Of a stretch of 64,000 nt of DNA, positions 39,583 through 47,231 are shown one piece after another. Origin of the DNA: Pseudomonas putida (lineage in GTDB: Bacteria > Pseudomonadota > Gammaproteobacteria > Pseudomonadales > Pseudomonadaceae). The notes beneath the pieces were generated by a model. That model ran no database searches and was not told the DNA's origin. It saw nothing but the letters and a program-made list of their open reading frames with translations. The stretch spans positions 124,001-188,000 of the forward strand of contig NZ_JANHLE010000004.1 of the NCBI RefSeq assembly GCF_028682475.1, written 5' to 3'. A program made the translations under genes and the position numbers. Within the stretch, counting starts at the first letter, position 1. Each line of letters starts with the position of its first letter.

Positions 39583-40977
39583 ATGGCAAGTTTTGTACAC
39601 ACGGCAGGTCAGCAGACCTACCGCTTTGAAAGCCTCAAGGAAGTGATGGCCAAGGCCAGCCCGGCGCGCTCGGGGGACTTTCTTGCAGGCGTTGCGGCCA
39701 GCAACGATGGCGAACGGGTTGCGGCCCAAATGGCCCTCGCTGACATCCCGCTCAAACACTTTCTCAGCGAAGCACTCATTCCTTACGAAGAAGACGAAGT
39801 CACCCGCCTGATCATCGACACCCACGATGCCGGTGCCTTTGCCGCAGTCAGTCACCTGACCGTCGGCGGCCTGCGTGACTGGCTGCTCAGCGACCAGGCC
39901 GATGAAGCCAGCCTGCGCGCCCTGGCCCCCGGATTGACCCCGGAGATGGCCGCTGCCGTCTCCAAAATCATGCGCGTGCAGGACCTAGTGCTGGTGGCAC
40001 AAAAAATCCGCGTGGTCACCCGCTTTCGCGGCACCATGGGCCTGCGTGGACGCCTGTCGACCCGCCTGCAGCCCAACCACCCGACCGACGAACCGGCCGG
40101 GATTGCCGCGAGCATCCTCGACGGCCTGCTCTACGGTAACGGCGACGCCATGATCGGCATCAACCCGGCCACCGACAGCATCGCCTCGATCTGCGCCCTG
40201 CTGGAAATGCTCGACGCCATCATCCAGCGCTACGACATCCCCACCCAGGCCTGCGTGCTGACCCACGTGACCACCTCGATCGAAGCGGTCAACCGCGGCG
40301 TACCGCTGGACCTGGTGTTCCAGTCGATCGCCGGCACCGAGGCGGCCAACGCCAGTTTCGGCATCAACCTCAATGTCCTCAAGGAAGGCTACGACGCCGG
40401 CCTGAGCCTCAACCGCGGCACCCTCGGGCAGAACCTGATGTACTTCGAATCCGGTCAGGGCAGTGCGCTGTCGGCCAACGCCCACCATGGCGTCGACCAG
40501 CAGACCTGCGAAACCCGCGCCTACGCCGTGGCCCGCCACTTCAAGCCGTTTCTGGTCAACACCGTGGTCGGCTTCATCGGCCCGGAGTACCTGTACAACG
40601 GCAAGCAGATCATCCGCGCCGGGCTGGAAGACCACTTCTGCGGCAAGCTGCTCGGCGTACCGATGGGCTGTGACATCTGCTACACCAACCACGCCGAAGC
40701 CGACCAGGACGACATGGACACGTTACTGACCCTGCTCGGCGTTGCCGGGATCAACTTCATCATGGGCATCCCCGGCTCCGACGACATCATGCTCAACTAC
40801 CAGACCACTTCGTTCCACGATGCGCTGTATGCCCGCCAGACCCTCGGCCTGAAACCGGCGCCGGAGTTCGAAGCCTGGCTGGCGCGCATGGGCATCTTCA
40901 CCCAGGCTGATGGCCGGGTGCGTTTCGGCGACAACTTGCCCCCGGCTTTCCGCCAGGCCCTGGCCCAACTGGGATGA
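39583..40977 (+). CDS. eutB: Ethanolamine ammonia-lyase large subunit
   Basis: This 464-residue TIM-barrel subunit binds ethanolamine and the AdoCbl radical and makes acetaldehyde and ammonia. Family stretches include [43 protein letters not shown] and [16 protein letters not shown]. The length matches the family. It is followed at once by eutC. No carboxysome-like shell genes are near, so the reaction is free in the cytoplasm. Confidence 0.97.
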   Translation: MASFVHTAGQQTYRFESLKEVMAKASPARSGDFLAGVAASNDGERVAAQMALADIPLKHFLSEALIPYEEDEVTRLIIDTHDAGAFAAVSHLTVGGLRDWLLSDQADEASLRALAPGLTPEMAAAVSKIMRVQDLVLVAQKIRVVTRFRGTMGLRGRLSTRLQPNHPTDEPAGIAASILDGLLYGNGDAMIGINPATDSIASICALLEMLDAIIQRYDIPTQACVLTHVTTSIEAVNRGVPLDLVFQSIAGTEAANASFGINLNVLKEGYDAGLSLNRGTLGQNLMYFESGQGSALSANAHHGVDQQTCETRAYAVARHFKPFLVNTVVGFIGPEYLYNGKQIIRAGLEDHFCGKLLGVPMGCDICYTNHAEADQDDMDTLLTLLGVAGINFIMGIPGSDDIMLNYQTTSFHDALYARQTLGLKPAPEFEAWLARMGIFTQADGRVRFGDNLPPAFRQALAQLG

Positions 40978-40988
40978 ACGAGGTGACC

Positions 40989-41813
40989 ATGGACAACACC
41001 CCACAGCACGACAACAGCGCCAATCCCTGGCTGGAGCTGCGCCGCCTGACCCCGGCGCGCATCGCCCTCGGCCGCACCGGCACCAGCCTGCCGACCAGCG
41101 CCCAGCTGGACTTCCAGTTCGCCCATGCCCAGGCCCGCGATGCCGTGCACCTGGCCTTTGATCACCAGGGACTGCGCAGCCAGTTGAGCGAGCGCCAGCG
41201 CGACAGCCTGCTGCTGCACAGCGCCGCTGCCGACCGCGACAGTTACCTGCAACGCCCGGATCTGGGCCGCCGCCTGCACCCGGATTCAGCACAGTTGCTG
41301 CGCGAGCATGCCCTGGCCAACCCTGGTGGTGTGGACCTGGCCATCGTCGTCGCCGATGGCCTCTCGGCCCTGGCGGTGCACCGTCACACCCTGCCGTTTC
41401 TGACCCGCTTTGAAGAACAGTCTGCCGCTGAAGGCTGGTCAACCTCGCCGGTGATCCTGGTGGAACAGGGCCGCGTGGCGGTGGCCGACGAAGTGGGCGA
41501 GTTGCTCCGGGCGAAAATGACCGTGATCCTGATCGGTGAACGCCCGGGCCTCAGTTCCCCTGACAGCCTCGGCCTGTATTTCACCTACAACCCGAAAGTC
41601 GGCCTCACCGATGCGTACCGCAACTGCATCTCCAACGTGCGCCTGGAAGGCCTCAGCTACGGCATGGCCGCCCATCGCCTGCTGTACCTGATGCGCGAGG
41701 CGTGCCGGCGGCAGCTGTCCGGGGTCAACCTCAAGGATGAGGCGCAGGTGCATACACTGGAATCAGATGCCAACACCCCGAACAAAGGAAACTTCCTGTT
41801 AAGCAAACCCTGA
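40989..41813 (+). CDS. eutC: Ethanolamine ammonia-lyase small subunit
   Basis: This 274-residue subunit helps hold adenosylcobalamin. Motifs seen are [38 protein letters not shown] and [13 protein letters not shown] start at 40974 overlapping eutB as ATGA is possible, but GAGGTGA stands before the ATG at 40989. The tail is short and no reactivase (eutA) follows; a separate reactivase gene would have to lie elsewhere. Confidence 0.95.
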   Translation: MDNTPQHDNSANPWLELRRLTPARIALGRTGTSLPTSAQLDFQFAHAQARDAVHLAFDHQGLRSQLSERQRDSLLLHSAAADRDSYLQRPDLGRRLHPDSAQLLREHALANPGGVDLAIVVADGLSALAVHRHTLPFLTRFEEQSAAEGWSTSPVILVEQGRVAVADEVGELLRAKMTVILIGERPGLSSPDSLGLYFTYNPKVGLTDAYRNCISNVRLEGLSYGMAAHRLLYLMREACRRQLSGVNLKDEAQVHTLESDANTPNKGNFLLSKP

Positions 41814-41917
41814 GGTGCAAACGTTTCGTAGATTGCGCTTTCTAATTATCTTCAGGCAGCATCTGCCAAGGCGGCCGGCACTTTGCCGCACATTCCCATG
41901 GACCCTGAGGCCTGCTT

Positions 41918-42376
41918 ATGCGGATCATCACAGCCACCCTGGAACACCTGGACCTGCTTGCCCCGCTGTTCATCAAATACCGCGAGTTTTACGGCAAGTT
42001 GCCCTACCCAGACTCTTCCCGCTCGTTTCTGGAAAAACGTCTGGAACGCGGTGAATCGATCATTTACCTCGCCCTGGCGGATGATGACGACAACAAGCTG
42101 ATGGGCTTCTGCCAGCTCTACCCGAGCTTCTCGTCGTTGTCGCTCAAGCGCGTGTGGATTCTCAACGACATCTATGTCGCCGAAGACTCCCGGCGCATGC
42201 TGGTCGCCGATCACCTGATGCGCGAGGCCAAGAAAATGGCCAAGGACACCAACGCCGTACGTTTGCGGGTTTCTACCAGCACCGACAATGAGGTGGCGAT
42301 GAAGACCTACGAATCCATGGGTTTTCATGTAGACACCGAGTTCAAAAGCTACATCCTGCCGATCAACTCGGATTGA
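41918..42376 (+). CDS. GNAT-family N-acetyltransferase
   Basis: This 152-residue single-domain acetyltransferase has the CoA-contact region YVAEDSRRMLVADHLMREAK and the final KTYESMGFHVD. The substrate cannot be told from sequence. It lies 104 bases after eutC in the same direction; it may be read through from the eut operon, but nothing shows a functional link. Confidence 0.85.
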   Translation: MRIITATLEHLDLLAPLFIKYREFYGKLPYPDSSRSFLEKRLERGESIIYLALADDDDNKLMGFCQLYPSFSSLSLKRVWILNDIYVAEDSRRMLVADHLMREAKKMAKDTNAVRLRVSTSTDNEVAMKTYESMGFHVDTEFKSYILPINSD

Positions 42377-42398
42377 ATGCCGGCAGGCAACACTGAAC

Positions 42399-42425
42399 CT
42401 GTGGGAGCTGGCGGCAGCCTGCGAT
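42399..42425. repeat. Single REP variant
   Basis: CTGTGGGAGCTGGCGGCAGC and seven more bases form a REP of the GCTGGC subtype. It is followed by a small GC-rich hairpin (GGGCTGCGCAGCGGCCC). It lies in the 261-base gap before the second dedA gene, which otherwise shows only a -10-like TATAAT at 42521-42526. Confidence 0.75.
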
Positions 42426-42637
42426 GGGCTGCGCAGCGGCCCCACTGGCCTGAACTGACCTATCCCCTCCTTCCGACATCCGCCGCTACAAACTGCGCAG
42501 GCACAATCTTGTCGCCGCCGTATAATGCGCCGCCTCAAAATGTGTGAAACTTTACCCATCACTCGGGTAGCGGCTGATCGCATTCGCATTGCCAGTCATC
42601 ACATCCCCGACCGGGTCAAAGAGCACAGGTGCTATAC

Positions 42638-43285
42638 ATGGATTTCAACCCGCTGGACCTCATTCTGCATCTCGACGTTTACCTCGATATGCTGGTCAAC
42701 AACTATGGCCCGTGGATCTACGCGATCCTGTTCCTGGTCATTTTCTGCGAGACCGGACTGGTGGTCATGCCGTTTCTGCCGGGTGATTCCCTGCTGTTCA
42801 TTGCCGGTGCCGTTGCCGCTGGCGGCGGCATGGACCCGGTACTACTCGGTGGCCTGCTGATGGCGGCAGCGATCCTCGGCGACAGCACCAACTATGTAAT
42901 TGGCCGAACCGCCGGAGAACGGTTGTTCCGCAATCCCAATTCGAAGATCTTCCGCCGCGACTACCTGCAGCAGACCCACGACTTCTACGAGCGCCATGGC
43001 GGCAAAACCGTCACCCTCGCGCGCTTCCTGCCGATCCTGCGTACCTTTGCACCCTTCGTCGCCGGTATCGCGAAAATGCATTACCCACGCTTCCTCGGTT
43101 TCAGCGTCGCTGGCACCGTGCTGTGGGTCGGCGGCCTGGTGACCCTCGGCTACTTCTTCGGCAACGTGCCGTTCATCAAACAGAATTTGTCGCTGATGAT
43201 TGTTGCGATCATCCTGCTGTCACTTGCGCCGATGATCGTTGGCTTTGTGCGCAGCCGCCTAAACCGCACCGCCAAGGTCCAGTAA
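42638..43285 (+). CDS. DedA-family membrane protein
   Basis: This 215-residue inner-membrane protein has the VTT-domain marks FCETGLVVMPFLPGDSLLF and ARFLPILRTFAPFVAGIAKM. DedA proteins are involved in membrane-carrier flipping and proton-motive-force upkeep. The ATG at 42638 (MDFNPLDLIL) is preferred over one 9 bases upstream. A perfect TATAAT at 42521 could be its -10 element, though the -35 is weak. An MtfA-like peptidase gene follows after 9 bases. Confidence 0.92.
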   Translation: MDFNPLDLILHLDVYLDMLVNNYGPWIYAILFLVIFCETGLVVMPFLPGDSLLFIAGAVAAGGGMDPVLLGGLLMAAAILGDSTNYVIGRTAGERLFRNPNSKIFRRDYLQQTHDFYERHGGKTVTLARFLPILRTFAPFVAGIAKMHYPRFLGFSVAGTVLWVGGLVTLGYFFGNVPFIKQNLSLMIVAIILLSLAPMIVGFVRSRLNRTAKVQ

Positions 43286-43294
43286 GCGCTGGCC

Positions 43295-44110
43295 ATGTGG
43301 TCACTGAGCGCCTGGCGCCGTCGCCGAACCCTGGCCCGTCACCCTATCGACCCGCAGCGCTGGCAGCGAGTTCGCGAGCGTCTGCCGATGCTCGACGGCC
43401 TGAGCGCCGAAGAAGACCACTGGCTGCGCGAAGCCTGCGTATTGTTTCTGCACGACAAGCACCTGAGTGCCCTGCCCGGCGTTGAACTGGACGGCGAGCA
43501 ACGGCTGTTTCTCGCCGCCCAGGCCCAGCTGCCACTGCTGCACCTGGGCGAGCTGAACTGGTACCAGGGCTTCCACGAAATCGTGCTGTATCCCGACGAC
43601 TTCCTCAGCCCCCAGCGCCACCGCGACGCCAGCGGCGTGGAACATGAATGGAACGGCGAGCACAGTGGCGAAGCCTGGCAACAGGGCCCGGTGATCCTCG
43701 CCTGGCCTGGCGTGCTGGCCAGCGGCGGCTGGGAGGGCTACAACCTGGTGATCCACGAACTGGCACACAAGCTCGACATGCTCAATGGCGACGCCAACGG
43801 CCTGCCGCCGCTGCACAACGACATGCGCGTCGGCGACTGGGCCAAGGCCATGCAAGAGGCCTTTGATGACCTCAACCGCCAGCTCGACCGCGACCCCGAC
43901 GCCGAGACCGCCATCGACCCGTATGCGGCAGAAAACCCGGGAGAATTCTTTGCCGTTACCAGCGAATACTTCTTCAGCGCCCCGGACCTGCTCAACGCCG
44001 CTTATCCTGCGGTGTACCAGCAGCTGCGCGGTTTTTACCGCCAGGATCCGCTGGCCCGCCTGCACCATTTGCAGCACAACCACCCGCACTACCGGCAAGC
44101 GCAGGACTGA
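43295..44110 (+). CDS. mtfA: MtfA-like zinc peptidase (M90)
   Basis: This 271-residue protein has the metallopeptidase motif HELAH at residues 154-158 and further acidic ligand candidates in NPGEFFAVTSEYFF. MtfA binds and inactivates the Mlc repressor in enteric bacteria and has aminopeptidase activity; whether it does so in Pseudomonas is not known. It may be co-transcribed with the dedA gene. Confidence 0.9.
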   Translation: MWSLSAWRRRRTLARHPIDPQRWQRVRERLPMLDGLSAEEDHWLREACVLFLHDKHLSALPGVELDGEQRLFLAAQAQLPLLHLGELNWYQGFHEIVLYPDDFLSPQRHRDASGVEHEWNGEHSGEAWQQGPVILAWPGVLASGGWEGYNLVIHELAHKLDMLNGDANGLPPLHNDMRVGDWAKAMQEAFDDLNRQLDRDPDAETAIDPYAAENPGEFFAVTSEYFFSAPDLLNAAYPAVYQQLRGFYRQDPLARLHHLQHNHPHYRQAQD

Positions 44111-44134
44111 CACTGCCGGACATCAGGGCGGACG

Positions 44135-44163
44135 TGGCAAGCCGTGCGGAATGTGCCTATAAT
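44135..44163 (+). promoter_or_regulatory. Candidate sigma-70 promoter of ppa
   Basis: TGGCAA (44135-44140) and TATAAT (44158-44163) are 17 bases apart, 39 bases before the ppa ATG. The -10 is perfect and the -35 weak. Confidence 0.55.
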
Positions 44164-44201
44164 CGCGACCAATTTTTGGCCAAACATGGGGGCACTGCCC
44201 A

Positions 44202-44729
44202 ATGAGCTACAGCAAGATTCCGGCTGGCAAAGACCTGCCGAACGACATCTACGTCGCCATCGAGATTCCAGCCAACCACGCCCCGATCAAGTACGAGATC
44301 GACAAGGACAGCGACTGCCTGTTCGTTGACCGTTTCATGGCCACCCCGATGTTCTACCCGGCCAACTACGGTTACATCCCTAACACCCTGGCCGACGACG
44401 GTGATCCGCTGGACGTGCTGGTTGTTACCCCGTACCCGGTTGCCCCAGGCTCGGTCATCCGTGCCCGTCCGGTCGGCATCCTGAACATGACCGACGACGG
44501 CGGCGGCGACGCCAAAGTCATCGCCGTACCGCACGACAAACTGTCGCAGCTGTACGTCGACGTCAAAGAATACACCGACCTGCCAGCGCTGCTGATCCAG
44601 CAGATCGAGCACTTCTTCGCCAACTACAAGGATCTGGAGAAGGGCAAGTGGGTCAAGATCGAAGGCTGGGACGGCGCTGACGCCGCTCGTGCTGCGATCA
44701 CCAAGTCGGTTGCTGCCTACAAAGGCTAA
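44202..44729 (+). CDS. ppa: Inorganic pyrophosphatase
   Basis: This 175-residue family I enzyme hydrolyses pyrophosphate and so drives biosynthetic reactions. Active-site stretches are [29 protein letters not shown] and [11 protein letters not shown]. Length equals the family. A promoter-like -10 lies upstream and a strong terminator downstream, so it is probably transcribed alone. Confidence 0.98.
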   Translation: MSYSKIPAGKDLPNDIYVAIEIPANHAPIKYEIDKDSDCLFVDRFMATPMFYPANYGYIPNTLADDGDPLDVLVVTPYPVAPGSVIRARPVGILNMTDDGGGDAKVIAVPHDKLSQLYVDVKEYTDLPALLIQQIEHFFANYKDLEKGKWVKIEGWDGADAARAAITKSVAAYKG

Positions 44730-44745
44730 GCAGCGCTTAACAAAG

Positions 44746-44771
44746 AGCCCCGCTAAATGCGGGGCTTTTTG
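44746..44771 (+). terminator. Intrinsic terminator of ppa
   Basis: GCCCCGC (44747-44753) pairs with GCGGGGC (44759-44765) with a 5-base loop and is followed by TTTTTG. Confidence 0.93.
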
Positions 44772-44793
44772 TTTGTGACAACTCCACAGATCC

Positions 44794-44837
44794 CTGTGGG
44801 AGCTGGCGGCAGCCGGCGATCGACCGCAAAGCGGTCG
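44794..44837. repeat. REP variant with adjoining hairpin
   Basis: A REP of the GCTGGC subtype (44794-44820) is followed directly by CGACCGCAAAGCGGTCG, a small perfect hairpin. It lies between ppa and the end of the DUF3077-like gene. Confidence 0.75.
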
Positions 44838-44864
44838 CAACCCAGACGCCACCGAGCTTGAATC

Positions 44865-45137
44865 CTAACCAGGCTTAGCTTTAGACATCCCCAAGCCCAC
44901 ATCATCAACGATCGCTTTGGCGAATTCGTTGAGAAAATAAGCGGCCCACAACATCTCGCCGTCTTCATCCAGCAGCCCCGCCTCGATCAGCTTGTGCACA
45001 CAACCCATCACGGTTGAAGCCTGCTCCAGCGCGTAGTCACACGGCACATCCGGCGCAATGCGAAACAGCCCCATGGGCGCTTGCTCGCTGCGGATGAAAT
45101 CCACCACACCTACGGTCTTGCCGGCCTCCAGGCTCAT
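44865..45137 (-). CDS. DUF3077-like protein
   Basis: This 90-residue acidic soluble protein resembles DUF3077 proteins of Pseudomonas (core LFRIAPDVPCDYALEQASTV, later MLWAAYFLNEFAKAIVDD). Family function is unknown. It overlaps the preceding gene by 4 bases (ATGA). These families often occur in such tandem pairs in Pseudomonas, which suggests that the two products work together. Confidence 0.8.
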   Translation of the reverse strand: MSLEAGKTVGVVDFIRSEQAPMGLFRIAPDVPCDYALEQASTVMGCVHKLIEAGLLDEDGEMLWAAYFLNEFAKAIVDDVGLGMSKAKPG

Positions 45138-45394
45138 GGCTTGACTCCTTGCAGCTTGCTCAGCGCATGCTCGACCAATGCCCTGGCCATCTCGGCCGAA
45201 TGCAGCACATTCACCAGCATGCCCTGGCCGGGTTCATTGGCGTGGGCGCGGCAGAATTCGTCGGTGGTTTCGTGGATTCCGCGCAGGAGTTCGCTGGCGA
45301 AGGCCAGGGAGTCTGGGGGGATGAGATCGCTGTGGATGGAGAAATAGGGGGTGGTAATGAGGGAATCGGGTGGATCAGGGACAATCTTTTTCAT
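45134..45394 (-). CDS. DUF6124-like protein
   Basis: This 86-residue soluble protein begins MKKIVPDPPDS, the usual opening of DUF6124 proteins, and has helical Ala/Glu-rich segments (ASELLRGIHETTDEF, SAEMARALVEHALSKL). Function is unknown. Upstream, in its probable leader, lies the three-way-junction structure at 45453-45530. It is the first gene of the pair with the DUF3077-like gene. Confidence 0.8.
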   Translation of the reverse strand: MKKIVPDPPDSLITTPYFSIHSDLIPPDSLAFASELLRGIHETTDEFCRAHANEPGQGMLVNVLHSAEMARALVEHALSKLQGVKP

Positions 45395-45452
45395 GGCTTA
45401 ACTCCCAGTCGATTCAGGAGCTTCCACCTCAATCCTTCTCACCAGATTAGGG

Positions 45453-45530
45453 TGGCAGCTGTACGCGGGGTGAGAAACCGAGGACATAGGAAACTCGGCC
45501 AGACCGAAGTCTGCCCGCGCACAGCCGCCA
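45453..45530 (-). ncRNA. Predicted three-way-junction RNA element upstream of the DUF6124/DUF3077-like pair
   Basis: Read on the minus strand, 45514-45530 pairs with 45453-45469 over 17 positions: fifteen Watson-Crick and two G-U pairs. The two G-U pairs would be A-C mismatches on the plus strand, which points to minus-strand RNA. Inside are two hairpins: CAGAC-TTCG-GTCTG (45500-45513), stacked directly on the outer stem, and CCGAG-11-base loop-CTCGG (45478-45498). The element ends 59 bases before the DUF6124-like ATG, so a cis-acting leader or a mobile structured repeat is possible. Confidence 0.65.
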
Positions 45531-45644
45531 TAACATGGCTGCTCTAATGTCATCGGGTTTCTCACGCCCGGTCGCCAAAAAAAGACGACCTGAGGAAATT
45601 AGCCCTGATGCACTTTCCGAACAACAGCGAAAAGGCGGCAGCGT

Positions 45645-45704
45645 GCGTAGGATAGTTCCGAACCACATCCGAAGTGAATTTTTTCGGAAAGACACCTCCT
45701 ACGC
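45645..45704. repeat. Nested inverted repeat
   Basis: Outer arms GCGTAGGA (45645-45652) and TCCTACGC (45697-45704) enclose inner arms TTCCGAA (45656-45662) and TTCGGAA (45683-45689). It would form a long two-part hairpin in DNA or RNA. It is not a REP of the kind seen elsewhere in the window. Confidence 0.65.
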
Positions 45705-45803
45705 CGTCCTAGGCAATGCCTGTAAAACCAGGCTTATTCCGGCCTTAAAAATGAACCTCGCGTTTATAGCCCGGGCGGTGCAAGCCCTCTAGACTCGGGA
45801 CGC

Positions 45804-46514
45804 ATGAATACCTCCGGTGATCGACTCAAAACCCTGCTGCACGAGTGCAGCCTCTCGCCTTCCGACTTTGCCGCCCAGCGCAAGGTCACGCCGCAGCACG
45901 TCAACAACTGGTTCAAACGCGGCGTGCCCCTGGCCCGACTCGACGAAATCGCCGAGTTGCTGTGTGTCCGCAGCAAATGGCTGCGCACGGGCGAAGGCCC
46001 CAAACACCCTGCCCCCTTGCCACGCCTCAACGCAGCGCTACGCAAACCCGGTACAGAACCGACGGAACCGAGCCTGCTCGCCGCCAACACCCGTGATGAC
46101 ATCCAGTTGCCGTTCTACAGCATGCAATCCAGGCAATTTCGCCCCATCCCCGACCGTTACCTGCGCCTGCCCGTCCGTGCCCTCGATACCCTTGGTGTCG
46201 ACCCGGACGTGGCGCTGTGCGTGAGCATGCCGGCGAGCAACATGAGCCCCTTGCTGCCTCGCGGCAGCACCCTGGCCATCGACTGCGGCCAGAAACACAT
46301 CGTCGAAGGCGAGATCTACGCCTTGCTGCACAACGGCCGCCTGCGCATCCACAGCCTCAGCCAGCGCGCCAACGGCACCTTGCGCCTGCACAGCCACGAC
46401 AGCGACGAACACCCCACCGAAACCTACAGCCCGGCGCAGCTCAAAAGCCAGAAGCTGAGCGTGCTGGGTTGGGTGTTCTGGTGGGGGCATTTACGCGACA
46501 GCCGCCCGAGTTGA
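45804..46514 (+). CDS. CI/LexA-like repressor with inactive S24 domain
   Basis: This 236-residue protein has an N-terminal helix-turn-helix (about residues 18-62, TPQHVNNWFKRGVP) and a C-terminal S24/LexA-like domain (about 125-230). The cleavage-site-and-catalytic region reads ASNMSPLLPRG where active family members have GDSMEP: Asn146 stands at the nucleophile Ser, and His183 at the usual Lys (NGRLRIHSL). So RecA-stimulated self-cleavage looks lost. It may sense another signal or act as a constitutive repressor. No prophage or pyocin genes are adjacent. Confidence 0.85.
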   Translation: MNTSGDRLKTLLHECSLSPSDFAAQRKVTPQHVNNWFKRGVPLARLDEIAELLCVRSKWLRTGEGPKHPAPLPRLNAALRKPGTEPTEPSLLAANTRDDIQLPFYSMQSRQFRPIPDRYLRLPVRALDTLGVDPDVALCVSMPASNMSPLLPRGSTLAIDCGQKHIVEGEIYALLHNGRLRIHSLSQRANGTLRLHSHDSDEHPTETYSPAQLKSQKLSVLGWVFWWGHLRDSRPS

Positions 46515-46534
46515 GCGGCTGCGGGTGATTTTTT

Positions 46535-46712
46535 GCTGGGCATCTGGCGCGATAGCCAGTATGCTACGCCGCACATTTCGCCCCGGCTGCTTAGCACGCC
46601 TGCGGGCCTGGCGCGGCACACACTGCCTGTCGCCACCTCCCGGCCCCAGCGCCGGAGCAACGATTTTAAGGCGGTTGCGGCTTACCATAAATTAGCCAAG
46701 ACCGTCCCCTAG
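46535..46712. other. Intergenic stretch between repressor and terminator
   Basis: This GC-rich stretch has several short inverted repeats and no good reading frame. With the terminator at 46713-46736 it could be a long 3' untranslated region of the repressor mRNA or hide a small RNA. Confidence 0.3.
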
Positions 46713-46736
46713 AAGCCGGCCACAAGCCGGCTTTTT
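46713..46736 (+). terminator. Intrinsic terminator
   Basis: AAGCCGGC (46713-46720) pairs with GCCGGCTT (46726-46733) with loop CACAA, followed by a run of five Ts. It works in the plus direction, about 200 bases after the repressor stop. Confidence 0.9.
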
Positions 46737-46774
46737 AATGCCTGAAGCCTTTGCAGGATGGCCTCCAGCGCATC

Positions 46775-47005
46775 TCAAGCAATGCAAACCAGCTGGATAA
46801 TGTTGTTCGTCTCTAAGAATTGAGTATCCGTCCATTCCGCAATTTTACTTAGTTGCGCAGGGGACAGGTCATATACATAAATTTCGTCTTCAGGATCGTT
46901 CCATCCCATTAGCTCGATGAGTTCGGCTTGCCGGGCAGATGGGATTTCAACTGTCTTTAGCAGTGCATCGGTTTTACTATCGAACACTTCAATTACGTGT
47001 TTCAT
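46775..47005 (-). CDS. Small acidic protein, DUF7683-like, lower-GC
   Basis: This 76-residue protein (MKHVIEVFDSKTDALLKTVE, later GWNDPEDEIYVYDLSPAQL) resembles small DUF7683-type proteins, some of which occur with contact-dependent or polymorphic toxins; the assignment is tentative. The base composition is clearly more AT-rich than neighbours, which suggests transfer. Its ATG overlaps the end of a short upstream frame (ATGA). No toxin gene is adjacent, so if it is an immunity protein it is an orphan. Confidence 0.65.
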   Translation of the reverse strand: MKHVIEVFDSKTDALLKTVEIPSARQAELIELMGWNDPEDEIYVYDLSPAQLSKIAEWTDTQFLETNNIIQLVCIA

Positions 47006-47145
47006 TTTTCTACTTTCCTGGCTGGATTTGCAGGCTTGGTTTGTTCGCCGGTATCGCCTGCCATCCCCCCAAATTTCATAATAGCCACAGTGCGGCAGAA
47101 GCTCTGCTGGTCAAGTATGTGCTGCAACGTTATCAGATACAGCCT
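47002..47145 (-). pseudogene. Open remnant frame coupled to the DUF7683-like gene
   Basis: A frame open from just after a TAG at 47146-47148 ends with TGA at 47002-47004, overlapping the next ATG. It contains ATGs at 47079 and 47064; from the latter it encodes MAGDTGEQTKPANPARKVEK. It may be the tail of a decayed gene, cut off by the REP pair immediately beyond, or a tiny coupled leader peptide. I do not recognise a family. Confidence 0.3.
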
Positions 47146-47152
47146 CTACGCG

Positions 47153-47224
47153 GTGGGAGCGGGCTTGCCCCGCGATGCGATATAGCTGACAGATCGCAAT
47201 CGCGGGGCAAGCCCGCTCCTACAG
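47153..47224. repeat. REP pair
   Basis: Two facing REP copies (47153-47175 and 47200-47224) with the standard core, separated by 24 bases. The unit lies between the remnant frame and the nitrilase gene. Confidence 0.9.
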
Positions 47225-47231
47225 GTGCCGC

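Larger units (their letters stand above)
45395..45803. other. 409-base region without a convincing gene, rich in structured repeats
   Basis: No frame here looks like a real protein. The region holds a three-way-junction fold (45453-45530), an outer inverted repeat GTGAGAAACC (45470-45479) facing GGTTTCTCAC (45556-45565), a possible competing hairpin (45527-45539), and a second nested inverted repeat (45645-45704). It separates the divergent DUF6124-like gene and the repressor gene. Confidence 0.7.

Noticed and set aside
45447..45695. Minus-strand frame of 82 codons in the structured gap
   Set aside because: It runs through both arms of the three-way-junction helix and part of the second inverted repeat and lacks a good ribosome site; the sequence is better explained by RNA or DNA structure.
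45535..45792. Plus-strand frame of 85 codons in the same gap
   Set aside because: It crosses the nested inverted repeat, has no recognisable family and no Shine-Dalgarno; I do not count it as a gene.
45804..47005. Prophage or pyocin regulator region
   Set aside because: Although a CI-like repressor is present, no integrase, structural or lysis genes are adjacent.
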